The notes under the pieces were generated by a model. That model searched no databases, was not told where the DNA came from, and was given only the letters and a program-made list of their open reading frames with translations. A program made the position numbers and the translations under genes. Below, in pieces: positions 25,458-34,073 of a stretch of DNA of 64,000 nt (position 1 is its first letter; every line of letters begins with the position of its first letter). The stretch is from Geomicrobium sp. JCM 19038. Lineage in GTDB: Bacteria; Bacillota; Bacilli; Bacillales; Marinococcaceae. The stretch is from positions 81,944 to 145,943 of the forward strand of contig NZ_BAXA01000009.1 of NCBI RefSeq assembly GCF_000698125.1, given 5' to 3'.

Positions 25458-27209
25458 GTGATTGTTATCCACCCCCATCATTCATTGTGGAACAAAAGAG
25501 AGAAAAGAAATCAAATTAGTGTCGTGCGTGGAGAACTTGCACCATCGAAAGTCATAACAAATGCCACATTTCTAAATAGTGGGCGTAAAGCTTGGACAAA
25601 AGGAAACATTTGGATTTACGGGGATCGAATTGTCTATGTCGGGAAAGCGCTTCCATCAAGTGACGAGAATACGGAATGGATTGACGCGAGTGAACGGTAC
25701 ATCGTACCAGGTTACATTGAGCATCATGCTCACCCATTTATTGCTTATAACCCATCCACTTTTGCGGATTATGCTCTAGAAAGAGGAACGAGCACAGTCT
25801 TTAATGACAACTTAATCGTAATGATGAATGTTGATAAAAAGAAAGCGCTTACTTTAATTTCGGAAATGAACGAAGGGCCGTCTTCCCTTTATTGGTCTTG
25901 CCGAATTGATCCGCAAACGGAAACGAAAGATGAGCATCAAGTGTTCACACCACAAGCGTTAGAAGATTGGTTGAATCACCCCCTTGTCGTGCAAGGGGGG
26001 GAGTTAACGGGATGGCCGAAGGTCATTTCTGGTGATGATACGCTTCTTCATTGGATGGAAGAAGTGCTAAAGCGCAACAAACGAATTGAAGGTCACTTGC
26101 CCGGAGCTTCAGAGCGAACACTTGCTCAGCTTGCAATTTTAGGGGTTACAAGTGATCACGAAGCGATCTCAAGTGAAGAGATATTAAAGCGGTTAGATGC
26201 TGGATATACGACAACGTTACGCCATTCTTCGTTACGTCCAGATTTACCAATGCTCATCAGTGAAATTGTAGAGGAAGGCGTGACGAATTTTAACCGTTTC
26301 TTGCTTACTACGGACGGTAGTACACCGCGTTTTCATGAGCCTGGCGTAATGGATCAATTAATACGCATCTGTATTGAAGCAGGTGTCGATCCGATTGCGG
26401 CTTATGAGATGAGCTCTTATAACGTAGCGAGACACTATGGAATTGATGCACATCACGGCATGATTGCACCAGGTCGACTTGCGCATTTGAATTTCTTAGA
26501 AGCTGTCGATACGCCCGAACCTGTATCGGTTATTGCGAAAGGGGAATGGATCGTACGTGAAGGTGAGCGCGTTTATGAAGCGAAGCCGTTTCCTTGGGAG
26601 AACTATACCGAGAAATGGCAGCCGGTGTCTTGGGATTTAAGTGATGATGATTTGCACTTTTCAATGCCGATGGGAATTCACCTCGTGAGTTCTGTTCTGC
26701 TCAAACCGTACCACATTGAAGTGGACGGAGCCGTTGACGATTTAAATGCGTCCCATGACGAGAGTTTCTTTGCGATGTTTGATAAAGAAGGCAAGTGGCG
26801 CATGAATACAATCATTAAAGGGTTCTCATCGAACATCGATGGATTGGCGACATCGTTTTCAATTACAGGCGATGTTACATTGATCGGTAAAAAGAAATCA
26901 GCCATGAAGAAAGCCTTTGCAGTGCTCAAAGAACAAGGTGGCGGTATTGTCATCGTTCAAGATGATGAAGTTCAATTTCAGTGGGCGTTTCCACATTTCG
27001 GTGTGATGAGTGATAAACCGATGGAAGAAGTCATTGAAGAGCACAAGCAGTTTGAAAGTGTTTTAAAAGAGGCGGGGTATCCGTTTGAGGATCCGCTTTA
27101 TAGCATTTTCTTTTTCTCGTCGACACATCTTCCGTATGTAAGGATGACTTCCAAAGGAATTTATGATGTTCATAAGAAAAGCGTGCTATTTCCAACGATA
27201 ATGCGTTAA
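25458..27209 (+). CDS. yerA: Adenine deaminase-like metal-dependent hydrolase YerA
   Basis: 583 aa of the amidohydrolase superfamily, adenine deaminase branch, length as B. subtilis YerA (580). Metal-site elements: PGYIEHHAHPF (HxH after the first strand), GHLPGASE, SDHEA and TTDGSTPR (catalytic Asp region), with MIAPGRLAHLN after it. The C-terminal ADE domain has NIDGLATSF and QGGGIVIV. GTG 25458 is the first usable start; its ribosome site is weak, and TTG 25485 is an alternative. Likely purine salvage or a related amidine, but YerA has not been proven to deaminate adenine. Same neighbourhood (purD, yerA-B-C) as in B. subtilis. Confidence 0.88.
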   Translation: MIVIHPHHSLWNKREKRNQISVVRGELAPSKVITNATFLNSGRKAWTKGNIWIYGDRIVYVGKALPSSDENTEWIDASERYIVPGYIEHHAHPFIAYNPSTFADYALERGTSTVFNDNLIVMMNVDKKKALTLISEMNEGPSSLYWSCRIDPQTETKDEHQVFTPQALEDWLNHPLVVQGGELTGWPKVISGDDTLLHWMEEVLKRNKRIEGHLPGASERTLAQLAILGVTSDHEAISSEEILKRLDAGYTTTLRHSSLRPDLPMLISEIVEEGVTNFNRFLLTTDGSTPRFHEPGVMDQLIRICIEAGVDPIAAYEMSSYNVARHYGIDAHHGMIAPGRLAHLNFLEAVDTPEPVSVIAKGEWIVREGERVYEAKPFPWENYTEKWQPVSWDLSDDDLHFSMPMGIHLVSSVLLKPYHIEVDGAVDDLNASHDESFFAMFDKEGKWRMNTIIKGFSSNIDGLATSFSITGDVTLIGKKKSAMKKAFAVLKEQGGGIVIVQDDEVQFQWAFPHFGVMSDKPMEEVIEEHKQFESVLKEAGYPFEDPLYSIFFFSSTHLPYVRMTSKGIYDVHKKSVLFPTIMR

Positions 27210-27262
27210 AATGGTAAAGGAATAGAGACATTAATTCTGATGCAAAGGGGATGGGGAGAAGA

Positions 27263-28298
27263 TTGCTGTTAGACAAGTAGCCACTATGGGGTTGCTGATA
27301 GTCTCTATGCTCACCGCCTGTAGTGTAGGGCTTGGTGAAGATGAGCCTAGAGACGACACCAATGAGCTAGACCCTAAAGATATGCATCAAGACGAACAAC
27401 AAGATGTAGACGTTTCGAGCGAGGAATCTGAGTCAACTGAAGAAGTGACCTTAGAACCATCCACTGCACGTCCAGTTGCAGTCGTTGTAAGTAACGATCG
27501 GGCAGCACTACCTTAGTCGGGTTACAAGAGGCTGATGTCGTTTATGAAGTATTGTCGGAGGCGTCAATTACACGGTTTGTTGCCGTGTATCAAAGTGAAT
27601 ATCCAGAGCGAATTGGTCCGATTCGTAGTGCCCGTGAAGCATTTATTGATGTGGCTCTCGGATATGATCCATTGTTTATCGCACACGGATTTAGTCCAGG
27701 TGCTGAGGATAGGTTGTATAGTCAAGAGATTGACCAATTGAATGGGATGGATTATGATGGGACGTTGTTTGCTCGTGACAGTGAACGGGTTGCGCCACAC
27801 AATTCCTTCGTTCGGGTAGATGAACTGTTAACAACAGCGAGTGATCATGGTATGAATACTGAAATGACAGTTGATATTCCATTTTCATTTGCAGAAGATA
27901 ACTTCCAAGGGGAAGTTGCCGAACAGATTGTCGTTTCTTATCAAGATGCTAATTATGCGGAATATCGATTTAATGAGAACGAAGATGTGTACGTGCGTTA
28001 TAATAATGGCGAACCTCTCGTTGACGGTGATACGCTGGATGCTTATGAGGTAGACAACCTCTTAATTGTTGAAGCGCCTCATGCAGTCATTGATGATGCA
28101 GGTCGCCGCCACATTGATTTTCTTAATGGTGGAGATGGGCTACTCATTCGAAATGGTAAATCTCAAGAGATCCAATGGAAAAATGAGAACAATCAAATCG
28201 TTCCGGTAGACGAATCATTAGCATTAGGAAACACATGGGTCAATATCGTACCTTCATTGCAATCGGTAACAATATATAGTGATTTAGAAAGAGAGTGA
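27263..28298 (+). CDS. yerB: DUF3048 lipoprotein YerB (frameshifted)
   Basis: Lipoprotein: hydrophobic MGLLIVSMLTAC with lipobox Cys, acidic linker, then the DUF3048 domain (VVYEVLSEASITRFVAVYQSE, IGPIRSAREAFIDVALGYD, GWQEIQWKNE-like end). One base is missing near 27513 (CACTACCTTAGTCGGG), breaking ALPLVGLQEADVVYE. The start is also unclear: ATG 27286 leaves a signal peptide with no basic residue, while TTG 27263 after GGGGAG would add AVRQVAT if one more base (a G of TTGGCT) had been lost. Function unknown; partner of YerA/YerC by position. Confidence 0.82.
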
Positions 28299-28302
28299 TT
28301 AT

Positions 28303-28602
28303 GTGCAGATCGATAAATTACGAGGTAAAGAACTAGATCAATTATTCCAAGCGGTGTTGTCACTCAAAGATTTAGAGGAATGCTATCAGTTTTTTGATGA
28401 CCTTTGTACAGTAAATGAAGTGCAGTCGCTTGCACAGCGATTAGAAGTCGCTCGTATGTTGCAATCAGGCAATACGTATCATAAGATTGAAGTTGAAACA
28501 GGAGCAAGTACTGCGACAATTAGTCGTGTGAAACGTTGCTTGAACTATGGTAACGATAGTTATCAAATGACGCTAAATCGTGTTCATGGTACTGAAGTTT
28601 AA
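28303..28602 (+). CDS. yerC: YerC (TrpR-like HTH regulator)
   Basis: 99 aa, GTG start 28303, 4 nt after yerB. VNEVQSLAQRLEVARMLQSGNTYHKIE and TGASTATISRVKRCLNYG form the TrpR/YerC helix-turn-helix and are nearly invariant in Bacillus. A DNA-binding protein; its targets have been little studied. Probably co-transcribed with yerAB. Confidence 0.95.
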   Translation: MQIDKLRGKELDQLFQAVLSLKDLEECYQFFDDLCTVNEVQSLAQRLEVARMLQSGNTYHKIEVETGASTATISRVKRCLNYGNDSYQMTLNRVHGTEV

Positions 28603-28617
28603 TCAATTAAATGATCT

Positions 28618-28663
28618 AACTTGAGCTTTTATTCTTATTGAATAAAAGCTCAAGTTTTTTATT
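28618..28663 (+). terminator. yerABC terminator
   Basis: AACTTGAGCTTTTATTC / GAATAAAAGCTCAAGTT with a 5-nt loop, followed by TTTTTATTTT. Confidence 0.95.
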
Positions 28664-28675
28664 TTCAAAAAATTA

Positions 28676-28723
28676 TTGACGATTAAGTGTATCAAGGGTA
28701 TAGTACAGATAGGTTAAGTGTAT
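28676..28723 (+). promoter_or_regulatory. Promoter and repeated element of the YtrA-type operon
   Basis: TTGACG (28676-28681) and TATAGT (28699-28704), 17-bp spacer. TTAAGTGTAT occurs twice as a direct repeat, in the spacer (28683-28692) and after the -10 (28714-28723), 31 bp apart (about three helical turns). YtrA-type GntR repressors bind GTGTA-type sites over their own promoters, so these are candidate operators. Confidence 0.65.
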
Positions 28724-28780
28724 GAGTCAATTAATACATACAGGTTATTAAGCATTGATAGTATAGAAGGAGATACTCTA

Positions 28781-29167
28781 ATGAACATTTCGTTTAATAC
28801 GAGAGATCCGGTATATTTGCAAGTCATTCGCCATGTGAAGTTGTTAATCGCACGTGGGGAGCTTGAGGGTGGAGATACGATCCCATCACGTAGGGAATTG
28901 GCGACATCGTTAAAGATTAATCCAAATACAGTTCAACGGGCGTATAAAGAAATGGAGGAAGCACAATTGATTCATACGGAACGGAATAAGCCGAGTACAA
29001 TTACGTCGGAGCAAGAGATATTATCGAATGTTCGACGAGAATTGTTACGAGAATCAGTTCATCAGTTTTTAGAAGAGATTGCTCCGCTTCAACTGTCAAT
29101 GGAAGAGCTAATGAGTCTCGTTGAAGAAGAATACTCGTCGGTTCGAAGGGAGAATGAAGATGATTGA
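28781..29167 (+). CDS. YtrA-family GntR transcriptional regulator
   Basis: 128 aa. ATG 28781 (MNISFNTRDPVYLQVIRHVK) with GAAGGAGA; the upstream frame is not needed. N-terminal winged helix: PVYLQVIRHVKLLIARGEL, IPSRRELATSLKINPNTVQRAYKEME. The short C-terminal helical part (about 50 aa) is the YtrA dimerisation type, so no ligand domain is present. Such repressors usually govern the adjacent ABC transporter and respond to cell-wall antibiotics. Stop overlaps the next gene by 8 nt. Confidence 0.9.
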   Translation: MNISFNTRDPVYLQVIRHVKLLIARGELEGGDTIPSRRELATSLKINPNTVQRAYKEMEEAQLIHTERNKPSTITSEQEILSNVRRELLRESVHQFLEEIAPLQLSMEELMSLVEEEYSSVRRENEDD

Positions 29168-29842
29168 GCTGAAGAACGTATCGAAGCGGTACGGTCGAAA
29201 ACGTGTCATGAATGACATCTCGTTCACCGTTGATGCGGGTGAAATCACTTGTCTAATTGGATTAAACGGTGCCGGTAAAACGACGTTATTAAAAGCGATT
29301 ATGAATCTAACACCATCTCAAGGAAGAATTACAGTAGGTGGTAAGAAGGTGACGTCAAAAACATATCAAGACATGGTGTTCGTACCCGACGTGCTTCCGA
29401 TGCCAAGGAATATGTCGATTCAAGAGTGTTTAGATTTTATGAATCATTTTTATAAGAAGTGGGATGAAAAGGCTGCAAATGAACTACTACAATTCTTTCT
29501 GTTAAAGAAAGAAGAACGCCTTCGAGGCTTGTCAAAAGGGTATTTAATGAGGGTTAATTTGTTACTTGGTATTGCTTCTGGTTGTAAATACTTACTGATG
29601 GATGAGCCTCTTTCTGGTATCGACATTCTAACGAGGGAAGCATTAGCGAGTTGTTAACAAGTGAATATGTGGACAAAAAGGCGATCTTATTTACGACACA
29701 TGAAATTGCTGAGATAGAGACAATTATTGATCGTGCGGTATTTATGAAGGACGGCATGATCGTAAGCGATTATTACGTGGAAACGTTAAGAGAAAAAGAA
29801 CAAAAGTCATTACTTGATAAAATGCGGGAGGTATATGTGTGA
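29160..29842 (+). CDS. ABC transporter ATP-binding protein (one frameshift)
   Basis: ATG 29160 (MIELKNVSKRYGRKRVMNDI) with AAGGGAG 7 nt upstream. Walker A GLNGAGKTT, Walker B YLLMDEPLSGID, signature region altered to GLSKGYLMRVNLL (canonical LSGGQ is LSKGY, common in YtrB-type ATPases), H-loop TTHEI. The frame breaks near 29643: GAAGCATTAGC lacks one base (expected REAISELLTSEYVD). Restored length 227 aa. Partner of the permease at 29839; similar to the ytr antibiotic-response transporter of B. subtilis, but the substrate is unknown. Confidence 0.88.
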
Positions 29843-30624
29843 ATTTTTTGCAATTGTTATTTATTGAATTTAACCGCATGAAATGGTTTTTGCTCATGTT
29901 GGTCACCGTCGTTTTTGGTGCGCAATTCTTTTTTTCGATGATCACACCGGGGCGGCTTGTTCGAGACATTCAATTGGATCGCATCTCTGCATATGAAACG
30001 TACAATTTTTCCATGGTACTTGCATCCGACTATTATTTATTCACCGTATTAATCCCAACGATCGTTATCTTTCTTTACGTTGCGATTATTTGGTATCGAG
30101 ATTGGTTTGGTAAGGGGACGTATATGCAACGGTTACTTACGTTACCGATCAGACGGATGACCATCTTTTATGCGAAACTTACGACGATTGTTATGGTTGC
30201 GTTATTATTTATTGCACTGCATTCTTTATTGTTGCCACTTCAACAGCTGACGTTTGCAGCATTGTTGCCTGACCAGTTTTATTCAGGAAATGCAAATGTA
30301 ATTACACTGATCCAAATGTCTTTCTTAGAAGTGTTTTATTGGCATAACCTTATAGACTTTATTTACGTATTTTTAATTGGCATCACGCTCATTAGTCTCA
30401 TATTTACAGGTGTTTTAATTGAGAGAGCATATCGCTATGTTGGACTCGTAATGAATGCAAGTATAGCTATTGTCTTATTTGTACTTTATATTCAATTAAT
30501 TGAAGCCTCGATGAGTTTTTATAGTCATGAAATGATGTGGATGATCAGTGGAATAATTGTTATTTTACTCACAGTTTCACTTGTTATATCGACCTTGTTA
30601 TTGACGAAGCGGATGAGTGCTTAA
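29839..30624 (+). CDS. ABC transporter permease-like membrane protein
   Basis: 261 aa, GTG start 29839 (MNFLQLLFIEFNRMKWFLLM) overlapping the ATPase stop, with GGGAGG at 29826-29831. Six hydrophobic segments; the IWYRDWFGKGTYMQRLLTLPIRRM motif is the cytoplasmic coupling segment of ABC-2 type permeases. Operon with the YtrA-like regulator. No close named family recognised. Confidence 0.85.
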   Translation: MNFLQLLFIEFNRMKWFLLMLVTVVFGAQFFFSMITPGRLVRDIQLDRISAYETYNFSMVLASDYYLFTVLIPTIVIFLYVAIIWYRDWFGKGTYMQRLLTLPIRRMTIFYAKLTTIVMVALLFIALHSLLLPLQQLTFAALLPDQFYSGNANVITLIQMSFLEVFYWHNLIDFIYVFLIGITLISLIFTGVLIERAYRYVGLVMNASIAIVLFVLYIQLIEASMSFYSHEMMWMISGIIVILLTVSLVISTLLLTKRMSA

Positions 30625-30637
30625 GGGAGTGAGATTC

Positions 30638-31711
30638 GTGAAAAAAGCAATCCCAACGCTAATCATTATTGTTCTTATTGTCGTTGGTTTTAGTTCATAT
30701 GCCATCCAAATGAGTGCTGCTCTTTCTGAACGCCCGTACTTAGAGCTTGAGAATGAGGAAGGCGATCGTAGTGTCTTGGAAGGTCTTGTCTTCACAGGAT
30801 ATGCAAGCCACTTTGATGAAGAAGTCTCCTATGCGATTGATGGCGAGACGAGCTATGAAAGTACAAGTTCATTGTTTAAGAATTTAGGAACAGCAGGAAG
30901 TGTGCATCCAGAACTGGCAGAGCGTCACCCGGAGTTTGCGCGGAATTTGCACGGTCCGTATCATGAAGATGAGAATTTCATCGTCTCAGCAAGTTATCAA
31001 ATTGTCAGCAATGATTTAATGGATTACCACATTACGCTCAAGTTTCTAGATAAACAGTCAGAAGAACAATGGGAGCTTGAAATACCGTTCGAAGATGCAT
31101 CATGGGGATGGGTGGAGAGCATCTATTTGGATCAGACAGACGTTCATGTGATCGTTGCGAAAGAAGAATGGGAGGAGCATGATGAGACCGCTTCAAGAAG
31201 TGAACATCTCGTTATCGATGTGAAACAATCACAAGTGGTAGACCGTACGTCGTTTGAAGGTTTAATTCAACCGTCTGCAACTGAATTAGAGCAACAAGTA
31301 CTGATCCAATTGGAAGAAGAGTTAGTTGTGTATGATATGGTCAATCAAGAAGTTGTCCAATCGTTTGAAGCGCCTGAAGGAGCGAATTCGTATACGTTTT
31401 ACTCATATATGCTAAGTAATGAGCGTCTCTATTATTACGATCATGAGCGGGAGAGCTTCATGTATGATGATGGCGGAGAATATAAACCGCTCGTCGACAT
31501 TGATTCACTGAATAACAACTATTTATATCATCATTCGTTTGTTGGGGAGTATCTTTATTTACTTTTCAACCATTATGAGACATTGAATGTTACACATCTG
31601 TATGTGATTGATCCTATCACAAACGAAGTGGTTTACTCTGGTGACATTACGACAGAAAAAGAACCACCGATTGAACTATACTTTTATGATATAAAAAAGC
31701 AGGAAATGTAA
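30638..31711 (+). CDS. Membrane-anchored extracytoplasmic protein of unknown function
   Basis: 357 aa from GTG 30638 (MKKAIPTLIIIVLIVVGFSS) with GGGAGTGAG upstream; an earlier GTG (30617) lacks a site. One N-terminal transmembrane or signal-anchor helix (residues 3-25), then a large hydrophilic acidic region rich in short beta-like strands and Tyr (YEFYSYMLSNERLYYYD-type segments), compatible with a beta-propeller. Last gene of the YtrA-type operon, 13 nt after the permease; it may act with the transporter as a sensor or accessory. No known domain recognised. Confidence 0.75.
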   Translation: MKKAIPTLIIIVLIVVGFSSYAIQMSAALSERPYLELENEEGDRSVLEGLVFTGYASHFDEEVSYAIDGETSYESTSSLFKNLGTAGSVHPELAERHPEFARNLHGPYHEDENFIVSASYQIVSNDLMDYHITLKFLDKQSEEQWELEIPFEDASWGWVESIYLDQTDVHVIVAKEEWEEHDETASRSEHLVIDVKQSQVVDRTSFEGLIQPSATELEQQVLIQLEEELVVYDMVNQEVVQSFEAPEGANSYTFYSYMLSNERLYYYDHERESFMYDDGGEYKPLVDIDSLNNNYLYHHSFVGEYLYLLFNHYETLNVTHLYVIDPITNEVVYSGDITTEKEPPIELYFYDIKKQEM

Positions 31712-31716
31712 TGAAT

Positions 31717-31753
31717 GTCTTCTTAGTGCAAAAGCACTGAGGAGGCTTTTTTT
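31717..31753 (+). terminator. Terminator of the YtrA-type operon
   Basis: GTCTTCTTAGTGC / GCACTGAGGAGGC with AAAA loop, followed by seven T. Confidence 0.9.
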
Positions 31754-31818
31754 GTGTGAAAGATTGTATAAATGAAACAACTGGATGGTGTTCCCTCTAA
31801 AGCGTGGTGATGGAATTG

Positions 31819-31847
31819 TTGAGTCACATAAGCTTCTATTGTAAACT
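31819..31847 (+). promoter_or_regulatory. Possible promoter of the B12/STAS cluster
   Basis: TTGAGT (31819-31824) and TAAACT (31842-31847) with 17-bp spacing, 31 nt before the ATG at 31879. Confidence 0.4.
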
Positions 31848-31878
31848 TATCATACGTCAAATGATAATAGGTGAAAGT

Positions 31879-32184
31879 ATGTATATCGTAACATCAACTG
31901 TAACTGTGCCTCGTGAGAAGACTGAAGAGGTTATTGATATTTATAAACATCGTTCTAGAAAAGTCGATCAAGCAGCGGGCTTCCAATCGTTTCACCTACT
32001 TCAAAATGATAAAAAACCAGAAGAACTAACCGTTCATTTAATTTGGGATTCTAAAGAAGACTATATTCGTTGGGTCAGTAGTGATGAATACAAAGAAATT
32101 CATGAGCTTGAGAAAAAATACCCTGATCAAGAGCTCGCTTCAATCTCAGCTAAGGTCGGCATGTTCTCAGTGGTGGCAACATGA
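31879..32184 (+). CDS. Antibiotic biosynthesis monooxygenase (ABM)-domain protein, heme-degrading monooxygenase-like
   Basis: 101 aa from ATG 31879 (MYIVTSTVTVPREKTEEVID), AGGTGAAAG upstream. One ABM/IsdG-type ferredoxin-like fold: alternating strands, TVHLIWDSKEDYIRWVSSDEYKEIHE, and SAKVGMFSVV at the end. Family members include HmoA/HmoB heme monooxygenases, but the usual Asn/His/Trp heme triad cannot be assigned with certainty. It overlaps the next gene as ATGA, so it is the first gene of the unusual sensory cluster; a cofactor-related role (heme or quinol) is possible. Confidence 0.75.
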   Translation: MYIVTSTVTVPREKTEEVIDIYKHRSRKVDQAAGFQSFHLLQNDKKPEELTVHLIWDSKEDYIRWVSSDEYKEIHELEKKYPDQELASISAKVGMFSVVAT

Positions 32185-32531
32185 ATGAAGTGACAAAAAA
32201 GCAGGTTGCACTTGAGATTACGAAAGAAATATATCGCGACTTCCCTGATCTATGGGCGAAGTTTGGTGAGAACGGCCGTTTTCGTACAGAGGAAGATAAC
32301 TTGCATCATCTTAATCATTTAGAAACGACATTGAAAATGAATGATGAATCGTACTTTCTTGATTATACGGAGTGGTTAAACCGAGTGCTTACGAGTCGTA
32401 ATGTAGGTACTCATCTCATTATTGACAATTTTGAACGGTTGATCCGGCATTTGCGTCATTATGGATCAGAAGAAGAACAGAAGGCGTACACAGGTTATTT
32501 AAAAAGCGCCATTAATCAACTACAAGATTAA
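32181..32531 (+). CDS. Small all-helical protein of unknown function
   Basis: 116 aa with no membrane segment or signal peptide. The sequence looks wholly alpha-helical, with regularly spaced aromatic and His residues (NLHHLNHLETTLKMNDESYF, DYTEWLNRVL, THLIIDNFERLIRHLRHYG). It is reminiscent of non-heme globin-like sensor domains such as the N-terminus of RsbR, but I do not recognise a family. Coupled to the monooxygenase-like gene (ATGA) and 22 nt ahead of the cobalamin-binding gene. Possible sensory partner of the PAS-STAS protein; this is inference. Confidence 0.7.
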   Translation: MNEVTKKQVALEITKEIYRDFPDLWAKFGENGRFRTEEDNLHHLNHLETTLKMNDESYFLDYTEWLNRVLTSRNVGTHLIIDNFERLIRHLRHYGSEEEQKAYTGYLKSAINQLQD

Positions 32532-32553
32532 TTGCAAAAGAGGTGTTGACCAA

Positions 32554-33213
32554 TTGCATGAGTATGTAGAGAAGTTTACTGAATATGTATTAGCTGGCGA
32601 TGATAATCAAGCTAGTCGTCTCGTTGACTCAGCGATGGCTCAATACACGAAAACCGAAGTGTTCGAGCAACTGATTACACCTGCAATGTATAGAGTTGGC
32701 ACACTTTGGGAGGAGAATAAAATATCGGTAGCGGATGAGCATTTAGCGACGGCAGTTGTCGATATGATCATTACGTCTCTTGATCAAAAAGAACCTCAAG
32801 AAGAAGCACTACCTGACACGGGTAAAGTTTTACTTGGTGGCGTTGAGGCAGAGGAGCATTATTTAGGACTCAAGATGGTTAGTTCAAGGTTCAAAGACTA
32901 TCGATGGAACGTTCGATATTTAGGACCGAACTTACCACTGAGCCACCTTCACACGATGGCACAAATGTGGAAGCCAGATGTAATCGTACTATCTGTTGCA
33001 CTTGCGTACCGTCTGCCGTCAGTTACAGAATATGTTGATGCGTTTTCGAAGTTTGAGCACCAACCGACAATCTTAATTGGAGGACGAGTGGCTCCGAAGC
33101 TACAATCGACATTTTTAGAGTACAACAATGTATTCGTGCTTGAAGGGTTAGATGCACTGGATCAATGGATTGAGACTGGGAAGGTAGGAAGCGTACATGC
33201 AGGAACAAAGTAA
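32554..33213 (+). CDS. Stand-alone cobalamin-binding protein with CarH-like light-sensor motif
   Basis: 219 aa from TTG 32554, GAGGTG 8 nt upstream. The N-terminal helical cap has W52-x9-E62-H63 (TLWEENKISVADEH), the W-x9-EH signature of adenosylcobalamin photoreceptors such as CarH/LitR and AerR-like proteins. The C-terminal Rossmann-like domain has E100-x-H102-x-x-G105 (EEHYLG), the D/ExHxxG cobalamin motif whose His ligates cobalt, then SVALAYRLPSV and LIGGRVAP. There is no MerR DNA-binding domain, so output must be through a partner; the next gene is a PAS-STAS protein. Function as photoreceptor is inferred from the motifs. Confidence 0.88.
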   Translation: MHEYVEKFTEYVLAGDDNQASRLVDSAMAQYTKTEVFEQLITPAMYRVGTLWEENKISVADEHLATAVVDMIITSLDQKEPQEEALPDTGKVLLGGVEAEEHYLGLKMVSSRFKDYRWNVRYLGPNLPLSHLHTMAQMWKPDVIVLSVALAYRLPSVTEYVDAFSKFEHQPTILIGGRVAPKLQSTFLEYNNVFVLEGLDALDQWIETGKVGSVHAGTK

Positions 33214-33964
33214 CAGTCACCTTCCTCTTCCATCTTTTAAAATTGATAAAAATTACGATATTTTGGAGCGCTCTACTGAAGCTGTTAAGCATTTTAAAGC
33301 AGAGCGTTCCTTTTTAGCGATTGTTGATCAAGATAGCGTAAGTAAAGTAAAGCATTGGTTGCAACCTGAACATGAACAGATGAGGATTGAGGTGAATGTG
33401 TTCACCGTCGATGGAGAACTCATTCTCGTTGATCTTTATGTTGGTTGGATTAGCGAATTGCATGCAGAAGTACTCGTCGTCAAAAAGGACGAAGCGTTCT
33501 CGAGAGTTATGAATCAACTCGCTCAATTGCGATCAAGGTTACAAGATACGAACATGCAGCTTATGGTCGAGAAAGAACGGTTAGAAGTGACGATGGAAGA
33601 GAACCGTCAATTGTCTGCGCCGTTTATTACGTTAAACGATGACGTAGCACTCGTTCCGATGTTTGGAGATCTTGACGATAAGAAGATACGATCTGTAGAA
33701 GACAAATTGCTTAAGCAAATTTATGAAGATAGTGCAGATTATATTATTTTTGACTTTACGGCTGTGGGAAAGATTTCGGATTATGGAATGGTCGGGCTTA
33801 AAAATATGCTTCAATCACTTTCCGTTATGGGGATGAGCGTAACGATTGCAGGTGTTGATCGCTCAGTCGCAGCTTCTTTTCAACAATTTGAAGTTCAGAA
33901 TTGGAATTTAACGTTTCAACATTCGTTGGAGAGTGCGTTAAAAAGCATGAATGTCACGCAATAA
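33197..33964 (+). CDS. PAS-like and STAS domain protein (RsbR-like output)
   Basis: 255 aa overlapping the B12 gene by 17 nt. N-terminal PAS-like domain (KNYDILERSTEAVKHF to about residue 100), a coiled coil (residues 101-145, QLAQLRSRLQDTNMQLMVEK), then a STAS domain (VALVPMFGDLDD, YIIFDFTAVGKISDYGMVGL, MGMSVTIAGVD). The layout sensor-coiled coil-STAS is that of RsbR stressosome proteins that control SigB. The two RsbR phospho-threonines appear to be replaced (Tyr in ISDY, Ala in TIAGV), by my unaided alignment. Likely downstream partner of the B12 protein. Confidence 0.8.
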   Translation: MQEQSNSHLPLPSFKIDKNYDILERSTEAVKHFKAERSFLAIVDQDSVSKVKHWLQPEHEQMRIEVNVFTVDGELILVDLYVGWISELHAEVLVVKKDEAFSRVMNQLAQLRSRLQDTNMQLMVEKERLEVTMEENRQLSAPFITLNDDVALVPMFGDLDDKKIRSVEDKLLKQIYEDSADYIIFDFTAVGKISDYGMVGLKNMLQSLSVMGMSVTIAGVDRSVAASFQQFEVQNWNLTFQHSLESALKSMNVTQ

Positions 33965-33987
33965 ATGCGGAGATTCATGCTTTTTTT
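33942..33987 (+). terminator. Terminator after the PAS-STAS gene
   Basis: AAAGCATGAAT (33943-33953) pairs with ATTCATGCTTT (33973-33983), followed by T residues; the stop codon lies in the loop. Confidence 0.75.
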
Positions 33988-34073
33988 ATTGCACTTTAGT
34001 CGTGGTTTAGTGACAATGCATTTATGGGTATAAAGAATTATTGGTGATCTAAAAATAAAGGAGATAAGAACTA

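Noticed and set aside
31804..31878. N-terminal extension of the ABM-domain protein
   Set aside because: It would cover the promoter, and ATG 31879 has a proper ribosome site and a family-typical N-terminus.
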